From NCBI GenBank assembly GCA_027532905.1, contig JAPZUA010000001.1, positions 1-64,000 on the forward strand: 64,000 nucleotides of DNA, given 5' to 3'. Within the stretch, counting starts at the first letter, position 1. The number at the start of each line of letters is the position of its first letter. This stretch comes from Magnetospirillum sp. Its GTDB lineage: Bacteria > Pseudomonadota > Alphaproteobacteria > CACIAM-22H2. This document shows, piece by piece, positions 17,201 to 24,158 of this stretch. The notes beneath the pieces were generated by a model, which saw nothing but the letters and a program-made list of their open reading frames with translations, was not told the DNA's origin and did no database searches. The position numbers were made by a program, and so were the translations under genes.

Positions 17201-17888
17201 ACTCGAAGCCATCGAAACCAGCTACGGCGCGAGCCAGGTTTTGTTCGGCGTCGGCTTCAAGGTCGATGCGGGCGAGGTCGTAACGTTGCTGGGCCGCAAC
17301 GGCATGGGCAAGACCACGACCGTGCGCTCAATCATGGGCCTCGTAAAGCCGCAGGCCGGCCGCGTGCGCTTCGACGGCGGCGAACTCACGGGCCAGCCCG
17401 CCTACCGTGTGGCGCAAGCCGGAATCGGCTTGGTGCCCGAAGGCCGCCAGATTTTCCCCAATCTCACGGTGCGCGAAAATCTCGTGGCGACAGCGCGCAG
17501 CGCTGGCCGTACTGGCTGGACGCTCGACAAGGTACACGGCTATTTCCCGCGCTTGGCCGAGCGGGCGGGCAACATGGGCAATCAATTGTCGGGCGGCGAG
17601 CAGCAGATGCTCGCGATCGGCCGCGCTTTGATGACAAACCCGAAATTGCTCATTCTCGACGAGGCGACCGAAGGTCTTGCCCCGCTTGTGCGCCAAGATA
17701 TCTGGCGCTGCTTGGCCGCCCTCAAAGCCGAGGGCCAAGCCATCCTGGTCATCGACAAGAATCTCGAATCGCTGCTCAAACTCGCGGACCGCCATGTCGT
17801 GATCGAAAAAGGCCGCATCGTTTGGCAGGGCTCGTCGGCTGCCTTGGCGCAGGAACCGGCGATCCAACATCGCTATTTGGGCGTGTGA
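17193..17888 (+). CDS. Branched-chain-type ABC transporter ATP-binding protein (LivF-like)
   Basis: The 231-residue ATPase has Walker A GRNGMGKTT, the LivF marker GLVPEGRQIFPNLTV, the signature LSGGEQQMLAIGRAL and Walker B LLILDEATEGLAP. It is the last gene of the aromatic-acid operon and overlaps the LivG-like gene by eight bases. A GC-rich palindrome at 17894-17911 follows at once but has no T-tract, so termination there would be weak. Confidence 0.92.
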   Translation: MLELEAIETSYGASQVLFGVGFKVDAGEVVTLLGRNGMGKTTTVRSIMGLVKPQAGRVRFDGGELTGQPAYRVAQAGIGLVPEGRQIFPNLTVRENLVATARSAGRTGWTLDKVHGYFPRLAERAGNMGNQLSGGEQQMLAIGRALMTNPKLLILDEATEGLAPLVRQDIWRCLAALKAEGQAILVIDKNLESLLKLADRHVVIEKGRIVWQGSSAALAQEPAIQHRYLGV

Positions 17889-17893
17889 CGAAC

Positions 17894-18098
17894 CGGCCCG
17901 AATTCGGGCCGCAAACGACTTGTCATAATCCGGGGCTTGACCGCCGGAGTCCGATTCCCGCATGATTCTCAAGTCGATAGTCCGGCCGATTCGGGACCTC
18001 TTGGCAACCCGGTTGACCGGATAGGGTGGGCGGCCCAATTCGCCCTTCCGGCCCCCGATACGACATCCGCGCGGGATCGCGGACCGGGCGCCGCTACG
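17894..18098 (+). other. Hairpin-rich leader region before a small ORF (possible structured RNA)
   Basis: After the LivF-like stop comes a perfect 18-base palindrome (17894-17911). Three further hairpins follow: a two-part one at 17981-18021 (TCCGG/CCGGA outside, TCGGG/CCCGG inside), one at 18028-18045 (GGGCG/CGCCC) and one at 18066-18083 (TCCGCG/CGCGGA). They end directly before an exceptional Shine-Dalgarno. Taken together this looks like a structured 5' leader, perhaps a regulatory RNA, but I do not recognise a known riboswitch class. No promoter can be named with confidence. Confidence 0.45.
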
Positions 18099-18112
18099 AA
18101 AGGAGGTGATCC
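18099..18112 (+). promoter_or_regulatory. Extended Shine-Dalgarno complementary to the 16S rRNA tail
   Basis: AAAGGAGGTGATCC is the exact complement of the conserved 3' end of bacterial 16S rRNA, and the match continues through the next two bases (AG) to 18114. Ordinary sites in this window pair over four to seven bases. GGAGG lies seven bases before a GTG start. Confidence 0.85.
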
Positions 18113-18113
18113 A

Positions 18114-18233
18114 GTGCGCTTAGGATCGTTCAATTCCGGCTTCGGGCCGGGGCTTGCCGTGACCGCTTTGGAGAAATTCGAAGCTGGCCGCGTGCGGACG
18201 ACGAACCAATCGATCGCCTCCGACGTGGCGTAA
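18114..18233 (+). CDS. Small ORF, 39 codons, unknown function
   Basis: A GTG start is placed ideally behind the extended Shine-Dalgarno and opens a 39-residue frame (MRLGSFNSGFGPGLAVTALE, then KFEAGRVRTTNQSIASDVA) ending in TAA. A terminator follows 31 bases later, so leader, ORF and terminator form a self-contained unit between two unrelated genes. The predicted protein is soluble, with a Gly-rich start and one likely short helix (ALEKFEAGRV). There is no signal peptide, membrane segment or Cys. The same frame is open from an ATG at 17937, but that start has no comparable binding site. I do not recognise the protein. It could be a real small protein or a leader peptide whose translation controls the RNA. 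Confidence 0.55.
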   Translation: MRLGSFNSGFGPGLAVTALEKFEAGRVRTTNQSIASDVA

Positions 18234-18264
18234 AGGGTCACTCCCTATACGGCATTCGATCCAT

Positions 18265-18300
18265 CCCCCGCTGGGTCCCGCCCAGCGGGGGTTTCGTTTT
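18265..18300 (+). terminator. Rho-independent terminator after the small ORF
   Basis: A perfect 11-bp stem (18265-18275 with 18281-18291), loop TCCCG, followed by tttcgtttt. It separates the small ORF from the enoyl-CoA hydratase gene starting 17 bases later. Confidence 0.92.
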
Positions 18301-18317
18301 GTGCTAGTCTCAAATCC

Positions 18318-19109
18318 ATGACCGCATCGCAACCGCCTGCCACCGAATTGCTGCACGACACGCCCGAACCGGGCGTTCTGCGCCTTACCCTCAATCGGCC
18401 GACGGCGCGCAACGCGCTGAACACCGCCCTCTTGGGTACGGTCGCCGACGCACTCGACGCGGCCAGCACCGATCCGGCCGTACATGCCGTGGTATTGACC
18501 GGCGGGCCTGCGATTTTCGCGGCCGGCGCCGACATCAAGGAACTCGCCACCCGCGACACCGCCGGTGCCCTCGACGATGTCCGGGTCGGCCATTGGCAGC
18601 GCATAAGGCGGTTTCCCAAACCCATTGTCGCGGCCGTCAACGGCTTGGCCCTTGGCGGCGGCTGCGAACTCGCAATGAGTGCCGACATAATCGTGGCCGG
18701 AATGGGTGCAAAATTCGGCCAGCCTGAGATCAATCTCGGCCTCGTACCCGGTGCCGGCGGCACGCAGATCCTCGCACGCCTTGCCGGGCCGCAGATTGCC
18801 ATGAAGCTCGTACTGGCGGGCGAAACGATCGACGCCACGGAAGCCAAACAATGCGGCCTGGTGGCCGAGACGGTCGCCGACGAGACATGCCAAACGCGGG
18901 CCGTCGCCCTTGCCGCCAAGATCGCGGCCAAGCCCGCCCTGGCCGTGCGGCTTGGCAAGGAACTTGTGCGTGCCGCTCGCGACGTGCCGCTCGAACAGGG
19001 CCTGCTGTTCGAGCGCAAAGCCTTCGCCGCCCTGATCGCTACAGCCGATTTCCGCGAAGGAGTTGCGGCCTTCCTCGAAAAACGCCCGGCGAAGTTCGCC
19101 GGAAAATAA
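18318..19109 (+). CDS. Enoyl-CoA hydratase
   Basis: The 263-residue crotonase-family protein keeps the classical hydratase signature: the oxyanion-hole region FAAGADIKELA, the first catalytic Glu in LALGGGCELAMSADI, and the second in FGQPEINLGLVPGAGGTQ. It would hydrate trans-2-enoyl-CoA to 3-hydroxyacyl-CoA. Unlike the crotonase-fold protein at 8170-8994 both acidic residues are in place, so this may be the true hydratase for the CoA pathway upstream or a general beta-oxidation/PaaF-type enzyme. It has its own unit after a terminator and converges on the Sel1-repeat gene three bases later. Confidence 0.92.
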   Translation: MTASQPPATELLHDTPEPGVLRLTLNRPTARNALNTALLGTVADALDAASTDPAVHAVVLTGGPAIFAAGADIKELATRDTAGALDDVRVGHWQRIRRFPKPIVAAVNGLALGGGCELAMSADIIVAGMGAKFGQPEINLGLVPGAGGTQILARLAGPQIAMKLVLAGETIDATEAKQCGLVAETVADETCQTRAVALAAKIAAKPALAVRLGKELVRAARDVPLEQGLLFERKAFAALIATADFREGVAAFLEKRPAKFAGK

Positions 19110-19112
19110 CGC

Positions 19113-19646
19113 TTAGCGGCGCACGGGGCTGCGTGCGGGCAGCGGCTGGCGCCGGTCCATCTCGATCAGCAAGCGCCGTGCGCGCTCGGCGTCGCTCGGC
19201 TGGAAGCCGAGAGCTATGCGAGCCGCCGCACTGCGCGCGCGCTCGAAATTATCGCCCTCGAGGATGCGCCCGGCGCGCGCGGCGTGGGCATAAGCAAGGG
19301 CCAGATCGCGCGCGACACCCGCCCCCTGCTCGTGCATCAAGGCAAGATTGAGCATGGCGTGGCCGTGGCCTTGCGCCGCAGCGCGCGAAAACCAGTCGGC
19401 GGCAATCGCTGCATCGCGCGGCACGCCCTCGCCTGCACGGTAGAGATGCCCCATCGAGAATTGGGCCTCCGCGTGTCCTGCTTCGGCCAATCCCAACCAA
19501 GCAAACCAAGCGGCCGCATGGTCGCCCTCAAGATAGGCGTTAAGGCCGGTCTCGTAGGTCGCGGCCGGCGAAGATGCTGTCGGCGCTTGCGCACCGGCAG
19601 CGACCGAAACGACAAGCAGAAAAACCGCCAGAAGACGCGCACCCAT
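19113..19646 (-). CDS. Exported Sel1-repeat protein
   Basis: The 177-residue protein starts with a signal peptide (MGARLLAVFLLVVSVAAGAQ) and contains Sel1-like (TPR-type) helical repeats: WLGLAEAGHAEAQFSMGHLY, then GVPRDAAIAADWFSRAAAQG and HAMLNLALMHEQGAGVARD. Such proteins act as protein-interaction scaffolds. The start at 19646 is favoured because GGAGG lies five bases upstream on this strand and a signal sequence follows; the frame stays open further upstream into folE without coding character. A nine-pair hairpin (19657-19680) abuts the ribosome-binding site. The partner is unknown. Confidence 0.8.
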   Translation of the reverse strand: MGARLLAVFLLVVSVAAGAQAPTASSPAATYETGLNAYLEGDHAAAWFAWLGLAEAGHAEAQFSMGHLYRAGEGVPRDAAIAADWFSRAAAQGHGHAMLNLALMHEQGAGVARDLALAYAHAARAGRILEGDNFERARSAAARIALGFQPSDAERARRLLIEMDRRQPLPARSPVRR

Positions 19647-19656
19647 CTGGTTCCTC

Positions 19657-19680
19657 CGCGCGCGAGAGAGATCGCGCGCG
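19657..19680 (-). other. Perfect GC hairpin between folE and the Sel1-repeat gene
   Basis: CGCGCGCGA and TCGCGCGCG form a nine-bp stem around a GAGAGA loop. On the minus strand it lies 37 bases after the folE stop and directly before GGAGGA of the Sel1-repeat gene. It lacks a T-tract, so it is either a weak folE terminator or an RNA structure limiting access to the downstream ribosome-binding site. Confidence 0.5.
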
Positions 19681-19717
19681 AGATGCCGGACTAAGGGCCG
19701 ACCTTGGCTCGCCGCGT

Positions 19718-20341
19718 TTACGCGCCCTGCCCGATCATCGACAGAAATTCGCGCCGCGTCGATGAATTGTTTCGGAACACGCCGAGCATGCGCGATGTAA
19801 CCATCGATACGCCGGTCTTGTGCACGCCGCGCGTGGTCATGCACTGATGCTGCGCTTGGATCACGACGGCGACGCCCTTGGGCGCCAGCACATCTTGGAT
19901 CGCATTGGCGATTTGGGCCGTGAGCTTTTCCTGGATCTGCAGGCGCTTGGCATAGGCATCCACCACGCGCGCCAGCTTGGAAATGCCGACGACGCGCTTG
20001 TTCGGCAGATAGGCGACATGCGCCTTGCCGACGATCGGCACCATGTGGTGCTCGCAATGGCTTTCGAAGCCGATGTCGCGCAGCACGACCATTTCGTCGT
20101 ATCCGTCGGTTTCTTCGAACGTGCGCTGCAAGAGCTCAAGAGGGTCGATCTCATAGCCCTGGAAAAACTCTTCGTAGGCGCGCACGACGCGTGCCGGCGT
20201 GTCGATCAGTCCCTCGCGCGATACGTCGTCGCCGGTCCAGCGCAGCAATGTGCGGACGGCTGCCTCGGCTTCGGCGCGCGTCGGCCGGTCACTGGTGCTG
20301 CCTGCACTTTGGGGCTGTACGGCATCGACGAAACTGTCCAT
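19718..20341 (-). CDS. folE: GTP cyclohydrolase I
   Basis: The 207-residue enzyme converts GTP to 7,8-dihydroneopterin triphosphate, the first step of tetrahydrofolate synthesis. Zinc-binding and active-site motifs are intact: [17 protein letters not shown], the Cys/His pair in [39 protein letters not shown] and the second Cys in [10 protein letters not shown]. It is the canonical type IA enzyme and full length. It lies on the minus strand behind the phoX terminator and so has its own promoter, probably in the A/T-rich stretch 20400-20462. Confidence 0.97.
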   Translation of the reverse strand: MDSFVDAVQPQSAGSTSDRPTRAEAEAAVRTLLRWTGDDVSREGLIDTPARVVRAYEEFFQGYEIDPLELLQRTFEETDGYDEMVVLRDIGFESHCEHHMVPIVGKAHVAYLPNKRVVGISKLARVVDAYAKRLQIQEKLTAQIANAIQDVLAPKGVAVVIQAQHQCMTTRGVHKTGVSMVTSRMLGVFRNNSSTRREFLSMIGQGA

Positions 20342-20462
20342 CGCAACAATCCTTCCACGCTTGGCGGCCCGATAAACCGCCCAACCAACTTCGTGCGATT
20401 TTCGTTGATTTCAAGCGGTGCAGGATTTATGTGCCAAGATATTGAAAAAAAAACGTATTTTC

Positions 20463-20501
20463 AAAAGAAACAGGCCGACCCCGCACTTTGCGAAGTCGGC
20501 C
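20463..20501 (-). terminator. Rho-independent terminator of phoX (minus strand)
   Basis: On the minus strand GGCCGAC (20501-20495) pairs with GTCGGCC (20479-20473), with an inner CGCA/TGCG stem, followed by TGTTTCTTTT. It lies 30 bases after the phoX stop. Confidence 0.85.
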
Positions 20502-20530
20502 CGCCAAATGCGGCAGAAGCGGAAACCGGC

Positions 20531-22555
20531 TTAGATGCCGATCGGCCCGCCGCCGTTTTTGCTCACCATGACCACGGACGGACGCGGCGGCACGTTGGCC
20601 TGGAAGTCGGGCCAACGGGTCGGCACTTCGTCGTAGGTCGGCAGCTTGCCGAACGGCGCATAGTCGCGCGCACCGTCCGTACCCGGATGCTGCACGGCAA
20701 TGGTCATCGCCTGCGTATCCGAGGTGAAGTTCATACCGCAGATTTCGGCCCCAACCGGAACACGGAAGAACATCTTCGACGTGCCTCGCAGCGGACCTTC
20801 GGTCTCCATCGACCACACGCCGTCGGCTGTCCCCGAAGCGGCCTTCCAGGCCGTACCCTGGTCGGTACCGACCCAAAGGCGGCCACGCGGATCGACGGCC
20901 ATGTTGTCGGGACATGCAAACCAGCCATTTTTGCTGGTGGCCGGATTGTACATGGCATTCACGGCCGGATTGGCTGGGTTGCCGCAACGCACGAGAATTT
21001 CCCAGCGGAAGCGCGTGGCAGTCTGGTCGTTGTTCGCGTAGGTGAACTCGATCAGATGGCCCCAGTTGTTTTCCGCACGCGGGTTGGACGGATCGATCTG
21101 GGCAGCCGTGCGGTTCGCGTTGTTGGTCAGCGCCAGATAGACCTTGCCCGTACGCGCATTGGCTTCGAAGTCTTCGGGGCGGTCCATCTTGGTCGCACCG
21201 ACGACGTCGGCAGCCCGGCGCGATTCGATCAGCACGTCGGCCTGGCTGTTGAAGCCGTTAGCCGCCGTGAGCGGACCCTGGCCTTGCACGAGCGGCAGCC
21301 ACTCGCCCGAACCGTCGGCATTGAACTTGGCGACGTAGAGCGTGCCTTCGTCGAGCAGGTTCATGTTGGCCTGGCGGTTGTTGCGGTCGAAGCGGCCGGC
21401 CGTGACGAACTTGAACGCGTACTCGAAGCGCTCGTCGTCGCCCGAATAGACGACCACGCGGCCGTTCGGAGCAACGATCGTCTCGGCACCCTCATGCTTG
21501 CTGCGGCCCAAGGCCGTGCGCTTTACCGGCACGGAGTTCGGATCGTACGGATCGACTTCGACGATCCAGCCGAAACGGTTCGGCTCGTTCGGCTCCTTGC
21601 CGACATTGAAACGGTCGTAGTGCGTGCCCCAAGCGTACCAGCCCGACGGCACGCCGTAGCGGCGGTGGTTGGCAGTTTCGGCGTGGCCTGCGGGAAGCGT
21701 GCCGTTGAAATAGCCGTGGAAATTCTCCTCGGCCATCAGATAGGTGCCCCACGGCGACATCCCGCCGGCACAGTTGTTGATGGTCCCCATCACCGCACGG
21801 CCCGTCGTGTCGGCCGACGTCTTCAGACGGTCGTGGCCTGCGGCAGGACCTGAAATGCGCATCGGCGTCATGGCCGTGATGCGGCGGTTCATTTGGCCGC
21901 CGCGCACGTAACTCCACTTGCCATTCGAGCCCTTGCGGATCTCGACGATCGAGCCGCCATGGGCCGCCATTTCGACGTCGCAGATTTCCTTCGTCATCTT
22001 CGACATGTCGGGGCGACCGTTGGCTTGCATCACGCCGCGGAACATGAGCTCGGGGCTCGTGTATTCGTGGTTCACGCACATCAGCGCCTGGGTGGCCGTG
22101 TTGCCGCCCATCGGCAGCGGGGCCAAGCCCACATAGTCGCAATTGTAGCCAAACTGCGTGAGCTGCTTGGCGCCCGTCTGGTTGGCCGGATCGAAATCGG
22201 CCGCGATCGTGAACAACGGATCGCCCCAACGGATCAGAATGTCGGCCGTATAGCCGGGAGCGACGTGATGCTTCTCGTCGACGCCATGTTCGATCTCGGT
22301 GAAACTGAAGCTCGGCTTCGCGGCAGTCTGCGCTGCCGCACCGTCGGTCGAGCCGGCATAGGCGGCGATCGCGGTCGTCGCGAGCAGCCCGCCCATCAGA
22401 TCGCGGCGCCCGAGGCGGGCGGCAATCACGTCGCCGATCGTTGTGTTGGCCGTCGGGTTCGACGGAATGTCTTCGGAGACTTCATAGAGTTCGCCCATCG
22501 TCATCCCGGCATATTCCGGGCGCGCGGCGAGGGTTGCGTAATCCTTCGAATTCAT
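20531..22555 (-). CDS. phoX: PhoX-family (DUF839) alkaline phosphatase, Tat-exported
   Basis: The 674-residue protein belongs to the PhoX family, calcium/iron-dependent periplasmic phosphatases that release phosphate from organic esters. A twin-arginine motif (GRRDLMGG, Arg50-Arg51) is followed by a hydrophobic stretch to about residue 75, indicating Tat export of the folded enzyme. Family segments include LMCVNHEYTSPELMFRG, NNCAGGMSPWGTYLMAEENF, GRSKHEGAETIV, YSGDDERFEYAFKFV, DRPEDFEANARTGKVY and SDTQAMTIAVQHPG. A Pho-box-like sequence lies 53-70 bases upstream, so it is probably induced by PhoB under phosphate limitation. The start at 22555 is chosen because the N-terminal extension before the Tat motif is typical of the family. 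Confidence 0.9.
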   Translation of the reverse strand: MNSKDYATLAARPEYAGMTMGELYEVSEDIPSNPTANTTIGDVIAARLGRRDLMGGLLATTAIAAYAGSTDGAAAQTAAKPSFSFTEIEHGVDEKHHVAPGYTADILIRWGDPLFTIAADFDPANQTGAKQLTQFGYNCDYVGLAPLPMGGNTATQALMCVNHEYTSPELMFRGVMQANGRPDMSKMTKEICDVEMAAHGGSIVEIRKGSNGKWSYVRGGQMNRRITAMTPMRISGPAAGHDRLKTSADTTGRAVMGTINNCAGGMSPWGTYLMAEENFHGYFNGTLPAGHAETANHRRYGVPSGWYAWGTHYDRFNVGKEPNEPNRFGWIVEVDPYDPNSVPVKRTALGRSKHEGAETIVAPNGRVVVYSGDDERFEYAFKFVTAGRFDRNNRQANMNLLDEGTLYVAKFNADGSGEWLPLVQGQGPLTAANGFNSQADVLIESRRAADVVGATKMDRPEDFEANARTGKVYLALTNNANRTAAQIDPSNPRAENNWGHLIEFTYANNDQTATRFRWEILVRCGNPANPAVNAMYNPATSKNGWFACPDNMAVDPRGRLWVGTDQGTAWKAASGTADGVWSMETEGPLRGTSKMFFRVPVGAEICGMNFTSDTQAMTIAVQHPGTDGARDYAPFGKLPTYDEVPTRWPDFQANVPPRPSVVMVSKNGGGPIGI

Positions 22556-22607
22556 TGGGGAGGCCTCCAAGAGGGGAATCAGGACCCCGCTTGGATACCA
22601 ACACCAC

Positions 22608-22625
22608 ATTGCAGAAAGATTACAG
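22608..22625 (-). promoter_or_regulatory. Pho-box-like site upstream of phoX
   Basis: Read on the minus strand, CTGTAAT-CTTT-CTGCAAT forms two 7-base half-sites spaced by four bases, close to the PhoB consensus (CTGTCAT repeats, 11-base period). It sits 53-70 bases before the phoX start, in the gap behind puuD. Confidence 0.65.
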
Positions 22626-22643
22626 CCTTCGTGAATTTCTCGT

Positions 22644-23555
22644 TCACATCTTCGCGGCGACGTAAAACAGACCGGCCATACCAACGGCGGCGGCCGGCAT
22701 GATCCAGAAGCCCGCGTCGCCGCGCCCCTTGTTGCGCAGATTGAACACGTGGCGCACGCTTGCCCCCACGCAGGCGATGCCCGCGAGCAGCGCCCAGTTC
22801 CATTCGTGGCCCCAGGTGCTGCCGTAGTTCTTCGACAGCATGATGAAGACGATCGGCAGCGTGAAGTAGTTGTTGTGCAGCGAGCGGAATTTTGCCTGGT
22901 TGGCGAAGCGATATTGCGGCGTGCGCCCCTCGCGCGTGGCGTCGACAAGCTCGCGTTGGTTCGGAATAATGATCAGCCACACATTGGCGGTCATGATCGT
23001 GCCGATGACCGCGCCCACGTGGATATAGGCAGCGTGCGGCGCCATCACGCGCGTGAGCAGATAGGCAAGCAGCACGAAGCCAAGGAAAGTCGCGACCGTC
23101 GCGGCGAACGAGTTGCCTTCCGCCCAGGTGGTTTTCCACATCTGATCGTAAAGGATCCAGCACAGCGCGATAACGCCGAGCGAAAAAGCAGCCGCCCCCA
23201 GCGTGCCGAATTGCGCGAAAGACGGATGCGTGAGGAACGACCCGCCCGAGCCCACATAGTAGACAAGCGACAGCAGCAGCACACCCGAGATCCAGGTGAA
23301 AGCCGCTTCCCATTTGAACCAATGCAGCTCGGCAGGCAGCGTGGGCGGGGCGACGGCGAATTTCTCGACGCGGTAGAAGCCGCCGCCATGCACGAGCCAG
23401 GTCTCGCCCTCGATACGGTCGCGCGGCACCTCGGGTGCGCGGAACTTCGATTCGAGCCAGTTGAAATAGAACGACGAGCCGATCCACGCGATGCCCGTGA
23501 TCACATGGGTCCAGCGCACGATCATATCGAGCCATTCCGGCAGCAACTGCAGCAT
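22644..23555 (-). CDS. puuD: PuuD-type membrane urate oxidase, membrane domain only
   Basis: The 303-residue protein matches the integral-membrane domain (DUF989) of PuuD, which oxidises urate to 5-hydroxyisourate. Visible features are IVRWTHVITGIAWIGSSFYFNWLE, WLVHGGGFYRVEKF, HWFKWEAAFTWISG, NVWLIIIPNQRE and about eight hydrophobic segments. Characterised PuuD proteins carry a C-terminal cytochrome c domain that takes the electrons; this protein ends just after the last membrane helix (MAGLFYVAAKM) and has no CxxCH, so the cytochrome must be separate. HIU hydrolase lies 15 bases upstream in the same direction, which strongly supports the urate function. Confidence 0.88.
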   Translation of the reverse strand: MLQLLPEWLDMIVRWTHVITGIAWIGSSFYFNWLESKFRAPEVPRDRIEGETWLVHGGGFYRVEKFAVAPPTLPAELHWFKWEAAFTWISGVLLLSLVYYVGSGGSFLTHPSFAQFGTLGAAAFSLGVIALCWILYDQMWKTTWAEGNSFAATVATFLGFVLLAYLLTRVMAPHAAYIHVGAVIGTIMTANVWLIIIPNQRELVDATREGRTPQYRFANQAKFRSLHNNYFTLPIVFIMLSKNYGSTWGHEWNWALLAGIACVGASVRHVFNLRNKGRGDAGFWIMPAAAVGMAGLFYVAAKM

Positions 23556-23570
23556 TCTGTTTGGTTCCTC

Positions 23571-23924
23571 TTAGGAGCCGCGATACGTGGAGTAGCTCCA
23601 CGGGCTGACCAGCAGCGGCACGTGATAGTTCCCGTCCGCCTCGGCAAGCCCGACTGGAATCGGCACGATGTCGAGGAAAGCCGGATCAGGCAGGACGACG
23701 CCAAGCTCGCGAAAATAGGCGCCGATATGGAAGCGCAACTCGTAGCGTCCCGGCTTGAAGGAGTCAGGCCCCATCAACAGCTTGTCCGTGCGTCCGTCTT
23801 TGTTGGTGCGAAAATCCGCTACAAGGACAGTCGCCTCGCTCGAAATGCGCCATAATTCGATTTGTACGCCGGCGGCTGGTTTGCCGTGCATGGTGTCGAG
23901 AATATGGGTCGAAAGCTTAGCCAT
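23571..23924 (-). CDS. uraH: 5-Hydroxyisourate hydrolase
   Basis: The 117-residue transthyretin-like enzyme hydrolyses 5-hydroxyisourate to OHCU, the step after urate oxidation. The N-terminal motif LSTHILDTMHGKPAAGV, the central GRYELRFHIGAYF and the C-terminal signature YRGS, which separates these hydrolases from transthyretin, are all present. The start at 23924 gives the standard length; an upstream in-frame ATG would add 15 residues. Together with puuD it forms a two-gene urate operon transcribed leftward from the region before the ABC ATPase gene. OHCU decarboxylase, normally next, is missing nearby. Confidence 0.95.
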   Translation of the reverse strand: MAKLSTHILDTMHGKPAAGVQIELWRISSEATVLVADFRTNKDGRTDKLLMGPDSFKPGRYELRFHIGAYFRELGVVLPDPAFLDIVPIPVGLAEADGNYHVPLLVSPWSYSTYRGS

Positions 23925-24019
23925 CGCTGATTCCGTCGGAGCTGCTGAATCGAATTCGCTGCAGCGCACAATAGATGCTCAATCTTGCATCGACAAGAGC
24001 AGCCAAAAATGCTGAATTT

Positions 24020-24049
24020 ATTTGCAGTTCGTCTTTTTAATGTGCAAAT
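24020..24049. promoter_or_regulatory. Inverted repeat in the uraH/ABC-ATPase divergent promoter region
   Basis: ATTTGCA (24020-24026) and TGCAAAT (24043-24049) are perfect inverted repeats 16 bases apart in an A/T-rich patch of the 234-base gap between divergent genes. It could bind a regulator of either gene. No family can be assigned. Confidence 0.4.
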
Positions 24050-24158
24050 CGACAGTCGAAAGCGAAGTAGCAAGGCGCACGATGGGCGGCACGAAGCTTG
24101 CCTAACATAAGCAGATTTTCGAACCGCGCGTAACACAGCAGGCTGGAGGCTCGATCTC

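Noticed and set aside
17894-18098. Known riboswitch (SAM-II, speF, cobalamin, TPP)
   Set aside because: None of the conserved core sequences I know for these classes is present; only generic hairpins are visible.
17937-18233. A longer 98-codon version of the small ORF starting at ATG 17937
   Set aside because: The extra residues run through the hairpin-rich leader, look non-coding, and the start lacks a binding site, whereas GTG 18114 has an exceptional one.
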